64,000 bases of DNA from Papaver somniferum (Eukaryota > Streptophyta > Magnoliopsida > Ranunculales > Papaveraceae): positions 96,035,275 to 96,099,274 of the forward strand of contig NC_039359.1 of the NCBI RefSeq assembly GCF_003573695.1. The letters are read 5' to 3'. The notes under the pieces were generated by a model. That model had not been told where the DNA came from. It worked only from the letters and a program-made list of their open reading frames with translations, and made no database searches. Of the stretch, positions 46,669-62,400 are shown one piece after another; positions within the stretch are counted from its first letter, which is position 1; every line of letters begins with the position of its first letter. A program made the position numbers and the translations under genes.

Positions 46669-49439
46669 TGATAGGTGGCAGTTTCATCCTATCTGATATA
46701 TTTGACACCTCGAACCTCGCTCAGACCAGAACATCGGGTCTGTATATGGTAATCTTGCAACCTGAGTTAAGTGATATGTTGCAATTTCATCCAATCTGAA
46801 TTATTTGACCCCTCGAACCTCGCTCGGACGAGAACATCGGGTCTGTATATGGTAATCTTGCAACCTGAGTTAAGTGATAGGTTGCAGTTTCATCCAATCT
46901 GATATATTTGACACCTCGAACCTCGCTCGGACGAGAACATCAGGTCTTTATATGGTAATCTTGCAACCTGAGTTAAGTGATAGGTTGCAGTTTCATCAAA
47001 TCTGATATATTTGACACCTCGAACCTCGCTCGGACTAAAACATCGGGTCTGTATATGGTAATCTTGCAACCTGAGTTAAGTGATAGGTTTCATATTCATC
47101 CAATATGATATATTTGACACCTCGAACCTCGCTCGGACTAGAACATCAGGTCTGTATATGGTAATATTGCAACCTGAGTTAAGTGATAGGTTGCAGTTTC
47201 ATCAAATCTGATATATTTGACACCTCGAACCTCGCTCGGACTAGAACATCGGGTCTATATATGGTAATATTGCAACCTGAGTTAAGTGATAGGTTGCAGT
47301 TTTATCCAATCTGATATATTTGACACCTCGAACCTCGCTCGGACGAGAAAAACGTGTCTGTATATGGTAATCTTGCAACCTGAGTTCAGTGATAGGTTAC
47401 AGTTTCATCTAATTTGAATTATTTGACAACTCGAACCTCGCTCGCACGAGATCATCGGGTATGTATATGGTAATCTTGCAACCTGAGTTAAGTGATAAGT
47501 TGCAGTTTCATCCAATCTGATATATTTGACACCTCGAACCTCACTCGGACCAGCACTTCGGGTCTGTATATTGTAATCTTGCAACCTGAGTTAAGTGATA
47601 GGTTGCAGTTTCATCCAATCTAATATATTTGACACCTCAGACATCGCTCGGACGAGAACATCGGGTCTGTATAAGGTAATCTTGTAACCTGAGTTAAGTG
47701 GTGAGTTGCAGTTTCATGGAATCTGATATATTTGACACCTCGAACCTCGTTCGGACCAGAACATCGGGTCTTTATATAGTAATCTTGCAACCTGAGTTAA
47801 GTGATAGGTTGCAATTTCATCCAATCTGATATATTTGACACCTCGGACCTCGCTCGGACGAGAACATCAGGACTGTATATGGTAATTTTGCAACCTGAGT
47901 TCAGTGATAGGTTGGAGTTTCATCCAATCTGAATTATTTGACACCTCGAACCTCGCTCGGACTAGAACATCAGATCTGTATATGGTAATCTTGCAACCTG
48001 AGTTAAGTGATAGGTTGTAATTTTATCCAATCTGATATATTTGACACCTCGAATCTCGGTCGGACCAGAAAATCGTGTCTGTATATGGTAATATTGCAAC
48101 CTGACTTCAGTGATAGGTTGCAGTTTCATCCAATCTGAATTATTTGACACGTCGAACCTCGCTAGGACGAGAACATCGGGTCTGTATATGGAAATATTGC
48201 AACCTGAGTTAAGTGATAGGTGGCAGTTTCATCCTATATGATATATTTGACACCTCGAACCTCGCTCGGACCAGAATATCGGGTCTGTATATGGTAATCT
48301 GGCAACCTGAGTTAAGTGATAGGTTGCAATTTCATCCAATCTGAATTATTTGACACCTCGAACCTCGCTCGGACGAGAACATCGGGTCTGTATATAGTAA
48401 TCTTGCAACCTGAGTTAAGTGATAGGTTGCAGTTTCATCCAATCTAATATATTTGACACCTCGAACCTCGATCGGACGAGAACATCTGGTCTGTATATGG
48501 TAATCTTGCAACCTGAGTTAAGTGATAGGTTGCAGTTTCATCCAATCTGATAAATTTGACACCTCGAACCTCGCTCGGACTAGAACATCGTGTCTGTATA
48601 TGGTAATCTTGCAACCTGAGATAAGTGATAAGTTGCAGTTTCATCCAATTTGATATATTTGACACCTTGAACCTCACTCGGACCAGAACATCGGTTTTGT
48701 ATATGGTAATCTTGCAACCTGAGTTAAGTGATAGGTTGAAGTTTCATCCAATCTGATATATTTGACACTTCGAACCTCGCTCGTACCAGAACATCGGGTC
48801 TATATATGGTAATTTTGCAACCTGAGTTCAGTAATAAGTTTAAGTTTCATCCAATCTGATATATTTGACACCTCGAACCTCGTCCGGACGAGAACATCGG
48901 GTCTGTATATGGTAATCTTGAAACCTAAGTTCAGTAATAGGTTGCAGTATCATCCAATCTGATATATTTGACACCTCGAACCTCGTTCGGACCAGAACAT
49001 CGTATCTTTATATGGTAATCTTGCAACCTGAGTTCAGTGATAGGTTGTCGTTTCATCCAATCTGAATTATTTGACACCTCGAACCTCGCTCGGACGAGAA
49101 CATCGGGTCTATATATGGAAATATTGCAACCTGAGTTAAGTGATATGTGGCAGTTTCATCCTATCTGATATATTTGACACCTCGAACCTCGCTCGGACCA
49201 GAAATTCGGGTCTGTATATGGTAATCTTGGAACCTGAGTTCAGTGATAGGTTGCAGTTTCATCCAATCTGAATTATTTGACACCTAGAACCTCGCTCGGA
49301 CGAGAACATCGGGTCTGTATATGGTAATCTTGCAACCTAAGTTAAGTGATAGGTTGCAGTTTCATCCAATCTGATATATTTGACACCTCGAACCTCGCTC
49401 GGACGAGAACATCTGGTCTGTATATGGTAATCTTGCAAC

Positions 49440-52400
49440 CTGAATTAAGTAATAGGTTGCAGTTTCATCGAATATGATATATTTGACACCTCGAACCTCA
49501 CTCGGACCAGCACATCGGGTCTGGATATGGTAATCATGCAACCTGAGTTAAGTGATAGGTTGCACTTTCATCCAATCTAATATATTTAACACCTCGGAAA
49601 TCGCTCGGACGAGAACATCGGGTCTGTATAAGGTAATATTGTAACCTGAGTTAAGTGGTGAGTTGCAGTTTCATCGAATCTGATATATTTGACACCTCGT
49701 ACCTCGTTCGGACCAGAACATCGGGTCTTTATATAGTAATCTTGCAACCTGAGTTAAGTGATAGGTTGCAATTTCATCCAATCTGATATATTTGACACCT
49801 CAGACCTCTCTCGGACGAGAACATCAGGACTGTATATGGTAATCTTGCAACCTGAGTTCAGAGACAGGTTGGAGTTTCATCCAATCTGAATTATTTGACA
49901 CCTCGAACCTCGCTCGGACTAGAACATCAGGTCTGTATATGGTAGTCTTGCAACCTGAGTTAAGTGATAGGTTGCAGTTTCATCCAATCTGAGTTATTTG
50001 ACACCTCGAACCTCGCTCGGACGAGAACATCGGGTCTGTATATGGAAATATTGCAACCTGAGTTAGGTGATAGGTGGCAGTTTCATCCTATCTGATATAT
50101 TTGACACCTCGAACCTCGCTCGGACCAGAACATTGGGTCTGTATATGGTAATCTTGCAACCTGAGTTAAGTGATAGGTTGCAATTTCATCTAATCTGAAT
50201 TATTTGACCCTTCGAACCTCGCTCGGACGAGAACATCGGGTCTGTATATGGTAATCTTGCAACCTGAGTTAAGTGATAGGTTGCAGTTTCATCCAATCTG
50301 ATCTATTTGACACCTCGAACCTCGCTCGGACGTGAACATCAGGTCTGTATATGGTAATCTTGCAACCTGAGTTAAGTGATAGGTTGCAGTTTCATCCAAT
50401 CTGATATATTTGACACCTCGAACCTCGCTCGGACTAGAACATCGGGTCTGTATATGGTAATCTTGCAACCTGAGTTAAGTGATAGGTTGAATTTCATCCA
50501 ATCTGATATATTTGACACTTCGAACCTCGCTCGTACCAGAACATCGGGTCTATATATGGTAATTTTGCAACCTGAGTTCAGTAATAAGTTTAAGTTTCAT
50601 CCAATCTGATATATTTGACACCACGAACCTCGTCCGGACGAGAACATCGGGTCTGTATATGGTAATCTTGAAACCTAAGTTCAGTAATAGGTTGCAGTAT
50701 CATCCAATCTGATATATTTGACACCTCGAACCTCGTTCGGACGAGAAAACCGTGTCTATATATGGTAATCTTGCAACCTGAGTTCATTGATAGGTTACAG
50801 TTTCATCTAATCTGAATTATTTGACAACTCGAACCTCGCTCGCACGAGAACATCGGGTATGTATATGGTAATCTTGCAACCAGAGTTAAGTGATAAGTTG
50901 CAGTTTTATCCAATCTGATATATTTGACACCTCGAACCTCACTCGGACCAGCACATCGGGTCTGTATATGGTAATCTTGCAACCTGAGTTAAGTGATAGG
51001 TTGCAGTTTCATCCAATCTAATATATTTGACACCTCGGACATTGCTCGGACTAGAACATCGGGTCTTTATAAGGTAATCTTGTAACCTGAGTTAAGTGGT
51101 GAGTTGCAGTTTCATCGAATCTGATATATTTGACACCTCGAACCTCGTTCGGACCAGAACATCGGGTCTTTATATAGTAATCTTGCAACCTGAGTTAAGT
51201 GATAGGTTGCAATTTCATCCAATCTGATATATTTGACACCTCGGACCTCGCTCGGACGAGGACATCAGGACTGTATATGGTAATTTTGCAACCTGAGTTC
51301 AGTGATAGGTTGGAGTTTCATCCAATCTGAATTATTTGACACCTCGAACCTCTCTCGGACTAGAACATCAGGTATGTATATGGTAGTCTTGCAACCTGAG
51401 TTAAGTGATAGGTTGCAATTTTATCCAATCTGATATATTTGACACCTCGAACCTTGCTCGAAACAGAACATTGTGTCTGTATATGGTAATCTTGCAACCT
51501 GAGTTCAGTGATAGGTTGCAGTTTCATCCAATCTGAATTATTTGACACCTCGAACCTCGCTCGGACGAGAACATCGGGTCTGTATATGGAAATATTGCAA
51601 CCTGAGTTAGGTGATAGGTGGCAGTTTCATCCTATCTGATATATTTGACACCTCGAACCTCGCTCGGACTAAAACATCAGGTCTGTATATAGTAATCTTG
51701 CAACCTGAGTTAAGTGATAGGTTGCAATTCCATCTAATCTGAATTATTTGACCCCTCGAATCTCGCTCGGACGAGAACATCGGGTCTGTATATGGTAATC
51801 TTGCAACCTGAGTTAAGTGATAGGTTGCAGTTTCATCCAATCTGATATATTTGACACCTCGAACCTCGCTCGGACGAGAACATCAGGTCTGTATATGGTA
51901 ATCTTGCAACCTGAGTTAAGTGATAGGTTGCAGTTTCATCCAATCTGAATTATTTGACACCTAGAACCTCTCTCGGACGAGAACATCGGGTCTGTATATG
52001 GTAATCTTGCAACCTGAGTTAAGTGATAGGTTGCAGTTTCATCCAATCTGATATATTTGACACCTCGAACCTCGCTCGGACGAGAACATCTGGTCTGTAT
52101 ATGGTAATCTTGCAACCTGAATTAAGTAATAGGTTGCAGTTTCATCCAATATGATATATTTGACACCTCGAACCTCACTCGGACCAGCACATCGGGTCTG
52201 TATATGGTAATCTTGCAACCTGAGTTAAGTGATAGGTTGCAGTTTCATCCAATCTAATATATTTGACACCTCGGACATCACTCGGACGAGAACATCGGGT
52301 CTGTATAAGGTAATCTTGTAACCTGAGTTAAGTGGTGAGTTGCAGTTTCATCGAATCTGATATATTTGACACCTCGTACCTCGTTCGGACCAGAACATCG

Positions 52401-54344
52401 GGTCTTTATATAGTAATCTTGCAACCTGAGTTAAGTGATAGGTTGCAATTTCATCCAATCTGATATATTTGACACCTCAGACCTCTCTCGGACGAGAACA
52501 TCAGGACTGTATATGGTAATCTTGCAACCTGAGTTCAGTGACAGGTTGGAGTTTCATCCAATCTGAATTATTTGACACCTCGAACCTCGCTCGGACTAGA
52601 ACATCAGGTCTGTATATGGTAGTATTGCAACCTGAGTTAAGTGATAGGTTGCAGTTTCATCCAATCTGAATTATTTGACACCTCGAACCTCGCTCGGACG
52701 AGAACATCGGGTCTGTATATGGAAATATTGCAACCTGAGTTAGGTGATAGGTGGCAGTTTCATCCTATCTGATATATTTGACACCTCGAACCTCGCTCGG
52801 ACCAGAAAATTGGGTCTGTATATGGTAGTCTTGCAACCTGAGTTAAGTGATAGGTTGCAATTTCATCTAATCTGAATTATTTGACCCTTCGAACCTCGCT
52901 CGGACGAGAACATCGGGTCTGTATATGGTAATCTTGCAACCTGAGTTAAGTGATAGGTTGCAGTTTCATCCAATCTGATCTATTTGACACCTCGAACCTC
53001 GCTCGGACGTGAACATCAGGTCTGTATATGGTAATCTTGCAACCTGAGTTAAGTGATAGGTTGCAGTTTCATCCAATCTGATATATTTGACACCTCGAAC
53101 CTCGCTCGGACTAGAACATCGGGTCTGTATATGGTAATCTTGCAACCTGAGTTAAGTGATAGGTTGAAGTTTCATCCAATCTGATATATTTGACACTTCG
53201 AACCTCGCTCGTACCAGAACATCGGGTCTATATATGGTAATTTTGCAACCTGAGTTCAGTAATAAGTTTAAGTTTCATCCAATCTGATATATTTGACACC
53301 TCGAACGTCGTCCGGACGAGAACATCGGGTCTGTATATGGTAATCTTGAAACCTAAGTTCAGTAATAGGTTGCAGTATCATCCAATCTGATATATTTGAC
53401 ACCTCGAACCTCGTTCGGACGAGAAAACCGTGTCTATATATGGTAATCTTGCAACATGAGTTCAGTGATAGGTTACAGTTTCATCTAATCTGAATTATTT
53501 GACAACTCGAACCTCGCTCGCACGAGAACATCAGGTATGTATATGGTAATCTTGCAACCTGAGTTAAGTGATAAGTTGCAGTTTCATCCAATCTGATATA
53601 TTTGACACCTCGAACCTCACTCGGACCAGCACATCGGGTCTGTATATGGTAATCTTGCAACCTGAGTTAAGTGATAGGTTGCAGTTTCATCCAATCTAAT
53701 ATATTTGACACCTCGGACATCGCTCGGACGAGAACATCGGGTCTGTATAAGGTAATCTTGTAACCTGAGTTAAGTGGTGAGTTGCAGTTTCATCGAATCT
53801 GATATATTTGACACCTCGAACCTCGTTCGGACCAGAACATCGGGTCTTTATATAGTAATCTTGCAACCTGAGTTAAGTGATAGGTTGCAATTTCATCCAA
53901 TCTGATATATTTGACACCTCGGACCTCGCTCGGACGAGGACATCAGGACTGTATATGGTAATTTTGCAACCTGAGTTCAGTGATAGGTTGGAGTTTCATC
54001 CAATCTGAATTATTTGACACCTCGAACCTCGCTCGGACTAGAACATCAGGTCTGTATATGGTAGTCTTGCAACCTGAGTTAAGTGATAGGTTGCAATTTT
54101 ATCCAATCTGATATATTTGACACCTCGAACCTTGCTCGAACCAGAACATCGTGTCTGTATATGGTAATCTTGCAACCTGAGTTCAGTGATAGGTTGCAGT
54201 TTCATCCAATCTGAATTATTTGACACCTCGAACCTCGCTCGGACGAGAACATCGGGTCAGTATATGGAAATATTGCAACCTGAGTTAGGTGATAGGTGGC
54301 AGTTTCATCCTATCTGATATATTTGACACCTCGAACCTCGCTCG
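49440..54344 (+). repeat. 26-mer higher-order repeat, 2678 bp (almost two copies)
   Basis: Rare variants repeat at about 2677-2678 bp: 'gacaggttggag' (49,863 and 52,541), 'cggacgtgaacatcagg' (50,328 and 53,005) and 'tcgtacctcgttcgg'. Identical ORFs at 51,360 and 54,038 are also 2678 bp apart. The second copy runs into the 440-N gap. Confidence 0.85.
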
Positions 54345-54784
54345 NNNNNNNNNNNNNNNNNNNNNNNNNNNNNNNNNNNNNNNNNNNNNNNNNNNNNNNN
54401 NNNNNNNNNNNNNNNNNNNNNNNNNNNNNNNNNNNNNNNNNNNNNNNNNNNNNNNNNNNNNNNNNNNNNNNNNNNNNNNNNNNNNNNNNNNNNNNNNNNN
54501 NNNNNNNNNNNNNNNNNNNNNNNNNNNNNNNNNNNNNNNNNNNNNNNNNNNNNNNNNNNNNNNNNNNNNNNNNNNNNNNNNNNNNNNNNNNNNNNNNNNN
54601 NNNNNNNNNNNNNNNNNNNNNNNNNNNNNNNNNNNNNNNNNNNNNNNNNNNNNNNNNNNNNNNNNNNNNNNNNNNNNNNNNNNNNNNNNNNNNNNNNNNN
54701 NNNNNNNNNNNNNNNNNNNNNNNNNNNNNNNNNNNNNNNNNNNNNNNNNNNNNNNNNNNNNNNNNNNNNNNNNNNNNNNNNNNN
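54345..54784. other. Assembly gap (440 N)
   Basis: Flanks at monomer positions 20 and 9 require 400 or 503 bases for phase, so 440 is not a measured length. Confidence 0.99.
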
Positions 54785-56499
54785 GAACCTCGCTCGGACG
54801 AGAACATCGGGTCTGTATATGGTAATCTTGCAACCTGAGTTAAGTGATAGGTTGCAGTTTCATCCAATCTGATATATTTGACACCTCGAACCTCGCTCGG
54901 ACGAGAACATCAGGTCTGTATATGGTAATCTTGCAACCTGAGTTAAGTGATAGGTTGCAGTTTCATCCAATCTGATACATTTGACACCTCGAACCTCGCT
55001 CGGACTAGAACATCGGGTCTGTATATGGTAATCTTGCAACCTGAGTTAAGTGATAGGTTGCAGTTTCATCCAATCTGAATTATTTGACACCTAGAACCTC
55101 TCTCGGACGAGAACATCGGGTATGTATATGGTAATCTTGCAACCTGAGTTAAGTGATAGGTTGCAGTTTCATCCAATCTGATATATTTGACACCTCGAAC
55201 CTCGCTCGGACGAGAACATCTGGTCTGTATATGGTAATCTTGCAACCTGAATTAAGTAATAGGTTGCAGTTTCATCCAATCTGATATATTTGACACCTCG
55301 AACCTCACTCGGACCAGCACATCGGGTCTGTATATGGTAATCTTGCAACCTGAGTTAAGTGATAGGTTGCAGTTTCATCCAATCTAATATATTTGACACC
55401 TCGGACATCGCTCGGACGAGAACATCGGGTCTGTATAAGGTAATCTTGTAACCTGAGTTAAGTGGTGAGTTGCAGTTTCATCGAATCTGATATATTTGAC
55501 ACCTCGAACCTCGTTCGGACCAGAACATCGGGTCTTTATATAGTAATCTTGCAACCTGAGTTAAGTGATAGGTTGCAATTTCATCCAATCTGATATATTT
55601 GACACCTCGGACCTCGCTCGGACGAGGACATCAGGACTGTATATGGTAATTTTGCAACCTGAGTTCAGTGATAGGTTGGAGTTTCATCCAATCTGAATTA
55701 TTTGACACCTCGAACCTCGCTCGGACTAGAACATCAGGTCTGTATATGGTAGTCTTGCAACCTGAGTTAAGTGATAGGTTGCAATTTTATCCAATCTGAT
55801 ATATTTGACACCTCGAACCTTGCTTGAACCAGAACATCGTGTCTGTATATGGTAATCTTGCAACCTGAGTTCAGTGATAGGTTGCAGTTTCATCCAATCT
55901 GAATTATTTGACACCTCGAACCTCGCTCGGACGAGAACATCGGGTCTGTATATGGAAATATTGCAACCTGAGTTAGGTGATAGGTGGCAGTTTCATCCTA
56001 TCTGATATATTTGACACCTCGAACCTCGCTCGGACTAAAACATCAGGTCTGTATATAGTAATCTTGCAACCTGAGTTAAGTGATAGGTTGCAATTTCATC
56101 TAATCTGAATTATTTGACCCCTTGAATCTCGCTCGGACGAGAACATCGGGTCTGTATATGGTAATCTTGCAACCTGAGTTAAGTGATAGGTTGCAGTTTC
56201 ATCCAATCTGATATATTTGACACCTCGAACCTCGCTCGGACGAGAACATCAGGTCTGTATATGGTAATCTTGCAACCTGAGTTAAGTGATAGGTTGCAGT
56301 TTCATCCAATCTGATACATTTGACACCTCGAACCTCGCTCGGACTAGAACATCGGGTCTGTATATGGTAATCTTGCAACCTGAGTTAAGTGATAGGTTGC
56401 AGTTTCATCCAATCTGATATATTTGACACCTCGAACCTCGCTCGGACGAGAACATCAGGTCTGTATATGGTAATCTTGCAACCTGAGTTAAGTGATAGG

Positions 56500-59400
56500 T
56501 TGCAGTTTCATCCAACCAGATACATTTGACACCTCGAACCTCGCTCGGACTAGAACATCGGGTCTGTATATGGTAATCTTGCAACCTGAGTTAAGTGATA
56601 GGTTGCAGTTTCATCCAATCTGATATATTTGACACCTCGAACCTCGCTCGGACGAGAACATCAGGACTGTATATGGTAATATTGCAACCTGAGTTCAGTG
56701 ATAGGTTGGAGTTTCATCCAATCTGAATTATTTGACACCTCGAACCTCGCTCGGACTAGAACATCAGGTCTGTATATGGTAGTCTTGCAACCTGAGTTAA
56801 GTGATAGGTTGCAGTTTCATCCAATCTGATATATTTGACACCTCGAACCTCGCTCGGACTAGAACATCGGGTCTGTATATGGTAATCTTGCAACCTGAGT
56901 TAAGTGATAGGTTGCAGTTTCATCCAATCTGATATATTTGACACCTCGAACCTCGCTCGGACCAGAACATCGGGTCTGTATATGGTAATCTTGCAACCTG
57001 AGTTAAGTGATAGGTTGCAATTTCATCCAATCTGAATTATTTGACCCTTCGAACCTCGCTCGGACGAGAACATCGGGTCTGTATATGGTAATCTTGCAAC
57101 CCGAGTTAAGTGATAGGTTGCAGTTTCATCCAATCTGATCTATTTGACACCTCGAACCTCGCTCGGACGAGAACATCAGGTCTGTATATGGTAATCTTGC
57201 AACCTGAGTTAAGTGATAGGTTGCAGTTTCATCCAATCTGATATATTTGACACCTCGAACCTCGCTCGGACTAGAACATCGGGTCTGTATATGGTAATCT
57301 TGCAACCTGAGTTAAGTGATAAGTTGAAGTTTCATCCAATCTGATATATTTGACACCTTGAACCTCGCTCGGACCAGAACATCGGGTCTGTATATGGTAA
57401 TCTTGCAACTTGAGTTTAGTGATAGGTTGAAGTTTCATCCAATGTGATATATTTTACACTTCGAACCTCGCTCGTACCAGAACATCGGGTCTATATATGG
57501 TAATTTTGCAACCTGAGTTAAGTGATAGGTTGCAGTTTCATCTAATCTGAATTAATTGACACCTCGAACCTCGCTCGCACGAGAACATCGGGTTTGTATA
57601 TGGTAATCTTGCAACCTGAGTTAAGTGATAAGTTGCAGTTTCATCCAATCTGATATATTTGACACCTCGAACCTCACTCGGACCAGCACATCGGGTCTGT
57701 ATATGGTAATCTTGCAACCTGAGTTAAGTGATAGGTTGCAGTTTCATCCAATCTAATATATTTGACACCTCGGACATCGCTCGGACGAGAACATCGGGTC
57801 TGTATAAGGTAATCTTGTAACCTGAGTTAAGTGGTGAGTTGCAGTTTCATCGAATCTGATATATTTGACACCTCGTACCTCGTTCGGACCAGAACATCGG
57901 GTATTTATATAGTAATCTTGCAACCTGAGTTAAGTGATAGGTTGCAATTTCATCCAATCTGATATATTTGACACCTCAGACCTCTCTCGGACGAGAACAT
58001 CAGGACTGTATATGGTAATCTTGCAACCTGAGTTCAGTGACAGGTTGGAGTTTCATCCAATCTGAATTATTTGACACCTCGAACCTCGCTCGGACTAGAA
58101 CATCAGGTCTGTATATGGTAGTCTTGCAACCTGAGTTAAGTGATAGGTTGCAGTTTAATCCAATCTGAATCATTTGACACCTCGAACCTCGCTCGGACGA
58201 GAACATCGGGTCTGTATATGGAAATATTGCAACCTGAGTTAGGTGATAGGTGGCAGTTTCATCCTATCTGATATATTTGACACCTCGAACCTCGCTCGGA
58301 CCAGAACATTGGGTCTGTATATGGTAGTCTTGCAACCTGAGTTAAGTGATAGGTTGCAATTTCATCTAATCTGAATTATTTGACCCTTCGAACCTCGCTC
58401 GGACGAGAACATCGGGTCTGTATATGGTAATCTTGCAACCTGAGTTAAGTGATAGGTTGCAGTTTCATCCAATCTGATCTATTTGTCACCTCGAACCTCG
58501 CTCGGACGTGAACATCAGGTCTGTATATGGTAATCTTGCAACCTGAGTTAAGTGATAGGTTGCAGTTTCATCCAATCTGATATATTTGACACCTCGAACC
58601 TCGCTCGGACTAGAACATCGGGTCTGTATATGGTAATCTTGCAACCTGAGTTAAGTGATAGGTTGAAGTTTCATCCAATCTGATATATTTGACACTTCGA
58701 ACCTCGCTCGTACCAGAACATCGGGTCTATATATGGTAATTTTGCAACCTGAGTTCAGTAATAAGTTTAAGTTTCATCCAATCTGATATATTTGACACCT
58801 CGAACCTCGTCCGGACGAGAACATCGGGTCTGTATATGGTAATCTTGAAACCTAAGTTCAGTAATAGGTTGCAGTATCATCCAATCTGATATATTTGACA
58901 CCTCGAACCTCGTTCGGACGAGAAAACCGTGTCTATATATGGTAATCTTGCAACCTGAGTTCAGTGATAGGTTACAGTTTCATCTAATCTGAATTATTTG
59001 ACAACTCGAACCTCGCTCGCACGAGAACATCGGGTATGTATATGGTAATCTTGCAACCTGAGTTAAGTGATAAGTTACAGTTTCATCCAATATGATATAT
59101 TTGACACCTCGAACCTCACTCGGACCAGCACATCGGGTCTGTATATGGTAATCTTGCAACCTGAGTTAAGTGATAGGTTGCAGTTTCATCCAATCTAATA
59201 TATTTGACACCTCGGACATCGCTCGGACTAGAACATCGGGTCTGTATAAGGTAATCTTGTAACCTGAGTTAAGTGGTGAGTTGCAGTTTCATCGAATCTG
59301 ATATATTTGACACCTCGAACCTCGTTCGGACCAGAACATCGGGTCTTTATATAGTAATCTTGCAACCTGAGTTAAGTGATAGGTTGCAATTTCATCCAAT

Positions 59401-62400
59401 CTGATATATTTGACACCTCGGACCTCGCTCGGACGAGGACATCAGGACTGTATATGGTAATTTTGCAACCTGAGTTCAGTGATAGGTTGGAGTTTCATCC
59501 AATCTGAATTATTTGACACCTCGAACCTCGCTCGGACTAGAACATCAGGTCTGTATATGGTAGTCTTGCAACCTGAGTTAAGTGATAGGTTGCAATTTTA
59601 TCCAATCTGATATATTTGACACCTCGAACCTTGCTTGAACCAGAACATCGTGTCTGTATATGGTAATCTTGCAACCTGAGTTCAGTGATAGGTTGCAGTT
59701 TCATCCAATCTGAATTATTTGACACCTCGAACCTCGCTCGGACGAGAACATCGGGTCTGTATATGGAAATATTGCAACCTGAGTTAGGTGATAGGTGGCA
59801 GTTTCATCCTATCTGATATATTTGACACCTCGAACCTCGCTCGGACTAGAACATCGGGTCTGTATATAGTAATCTTGCAACCTGATTTAAGTGATAGGTT
59901 GCAATTTCATCTAATCTGAATTATTTGACCCCTCGAACCTCGCTCGGACGAGAACATCGGGTCTTTATATGGTAATCTTGCAACCTGAGTTAAGTGATAG
60001 GTTGCAGTTTCATCCAATCTGATATATTTGACACCTCGAACCTCGCTCGGACGAGAACATCAGGTCTGTATATGGTAATCTTGCAACCTGAGTTAAGTGA
60101 TAGGTTGCAGTTTCATCCAATCTGATACATTTGACACCTCGAACCTCGCTCGGACTAGAACATCGGGTCTGTATATGGTAATCTTGCAACCTGAGTTAAG
60201 TGATAGGTTGCAGTTTCATCCAATCTGATATATTTGACACCTCGAACCTCGCTCGGACGAGAACATCAGGACTGTATATGGTAATCTTGCAACTTGAGTT
60301 CAGTGATAGGTTGGAGTTTCATCCAATCTGAATTATTTGACACCTCGAACCTCGCTCGGACTAGAACATCAGGTCTGTATATGGTAGTCTTGCAACCTGA
60401 GTTAAGTGATAGGTTGCAGTTTCATCCAATCTGATATATTTGACACCTCGAACCTCGCTCGGACTAGAACATCGGGTCTGTATATGGTAATCTTGCAACC
60501 TGAGTTAAGTGATAGGTTGCAGTTTCATCCAATCTGATATATTTGACACCTCGAACCTCGCTCGGACCAGAACATCGGGTCTGTATATGGTAATCTTGCA
60601 ACCTGAGTTAAGTGATAGGTTGCAATTTCATCCAATCTGAATTATTTGACCCTTCGAACCTCGCTCGGACGAGAACATCGGGTCTGTATATGGTAATCTT
60701 GCAACCCGAGTTAAGTGATAGGTTGCAGTTTCATCCAATCTGATCTATTTGACACCTCGAACCTCGCTCGGACGAGAACATCAGGTCTGTATATGGTAAT
60801 CTTGCAACCTGAGTTAAGTGATAGGTTGCAGTTTCATCCAATCTGATATATTTGACACCTCGAACCTCGCTCGGACTAGAACATCGGGTCTGTATATGGT
60901 AATCTTGCAACCTGAGTTAAGTGATAAGTTGAAGTTTCATCCAATCTGATATATTTGACACCTTGAACCTCGCTCGGACCAGAACATCGGGTCTGTATAT
61001 GGTAATCTTGCAACTTGAGTTTAGTGATAGGTTGAAGTTTCATCCAATGTGATATATTTTACACTTCGAACCTCGCTCGTACCAGAACATCGGGTCTATA
61101 TATGGTAATTTTGCAACCTGAGTTAAGTGATAGGTTGCAGTTTCATCTAATCTGAATTAATTGACACCTCGAACCTCGCTCGCACGAGAACATCGGGTTT
61201 GTATATGGTAATCTTGCAACCTGAGTTAAGTGATAAGTTGCAGTTTCATCCAATCTGATATATTTGACACCTCGAACCTCACTCGGACCAGCACATCGGG
61301 TCTGTATATGGTAATCTTGCAACCTGAGTTAAGTGATAGGTTGCAGTTTCATCCAATCTAATATATTTGACACCTCGGACATCGCTCGGACGAGAACATC
61401 GGGTCTGTATAAGGTAATCTTGTAACCTGAGTTAAGTGGTGAGTTGCAGTTTCATCGAATCTGATATATTTGACACCTCGTACCTCGTTCGGACCAGAAC
61501 ATCGGGTATTTATATAGTAATCTTGCAACCTGAGTTAAGTGATAGGTTGCAATTTCATCCAATCTGATATATTTGACACCTCAGACCTCTCTCGGACGAG
61601 AACATCAGGACTGTATATGGTAATCTTGCAACCTGAGTTCAGTGACAGGTTGGAGTTTCATCCAATCTGAATTATTTGACACCTCGAACCTCGCTCGGAC
61701 TAGAACATCAGGTCTGTATATGGTAGTCTTGCAACCTGAGTTAAGTGATAGGTTGCAGTTTAATCCAATCTGAATCATTTGACACCTCGAACCTCGCTCG
61801 GACGAGAACATCGGGTCTGTATATGGAAATATTGCAACCTGAGTTAGGTGATAGGTGGCAGTTTCATCCTATCTGATATATTTGACACCTCGAACCTCGC
61901 TCGGACCAGAACATTGGGTCTGTATATGGTAGTCTTGCAACCTGAGTTAAGTGATAGGTTGCAATTTCATCTAATCTGAATTATTTGACCCTTCGAACCT
62001 CGCTCGGACGAGAACATCGGGTCTGTATATGGTAATCTTGCAACCTGAGTTAAGTGATAGGTTGCAGTTTCATCCAATCTGATCTATTTGTCACCTCGAA
62101 CCTCGCTCGGACGTGAACATCAGGTCTGTATATGGTAATCTTGCAACCTGAGTTAAGTGATAGGTTGCAGTTTCATCCAATCTGATATATTTGACACCTC
62201 GAACCTCGCTCGGACTAGAACATCGGGTCTGTATATGGTAATCTTGCAACCTGAGTTAAGTGATAGGTTGAAGTTTCATCCAATCTGATATATTTGACAC
62301 TTCGAACCTCGCTCGTACCAGAACATCGGGTCTATATATGGTAATTTTGCAACCTGAGTTCAGTAATAAGTTTAAGTTTCATCCAATCTGATATATTTGA

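Noticed and set aside
46358..46799. ORFs running through N stretches (also 54,285-54,867)
   Set aside because: They exist only because N codons do not count as stops.
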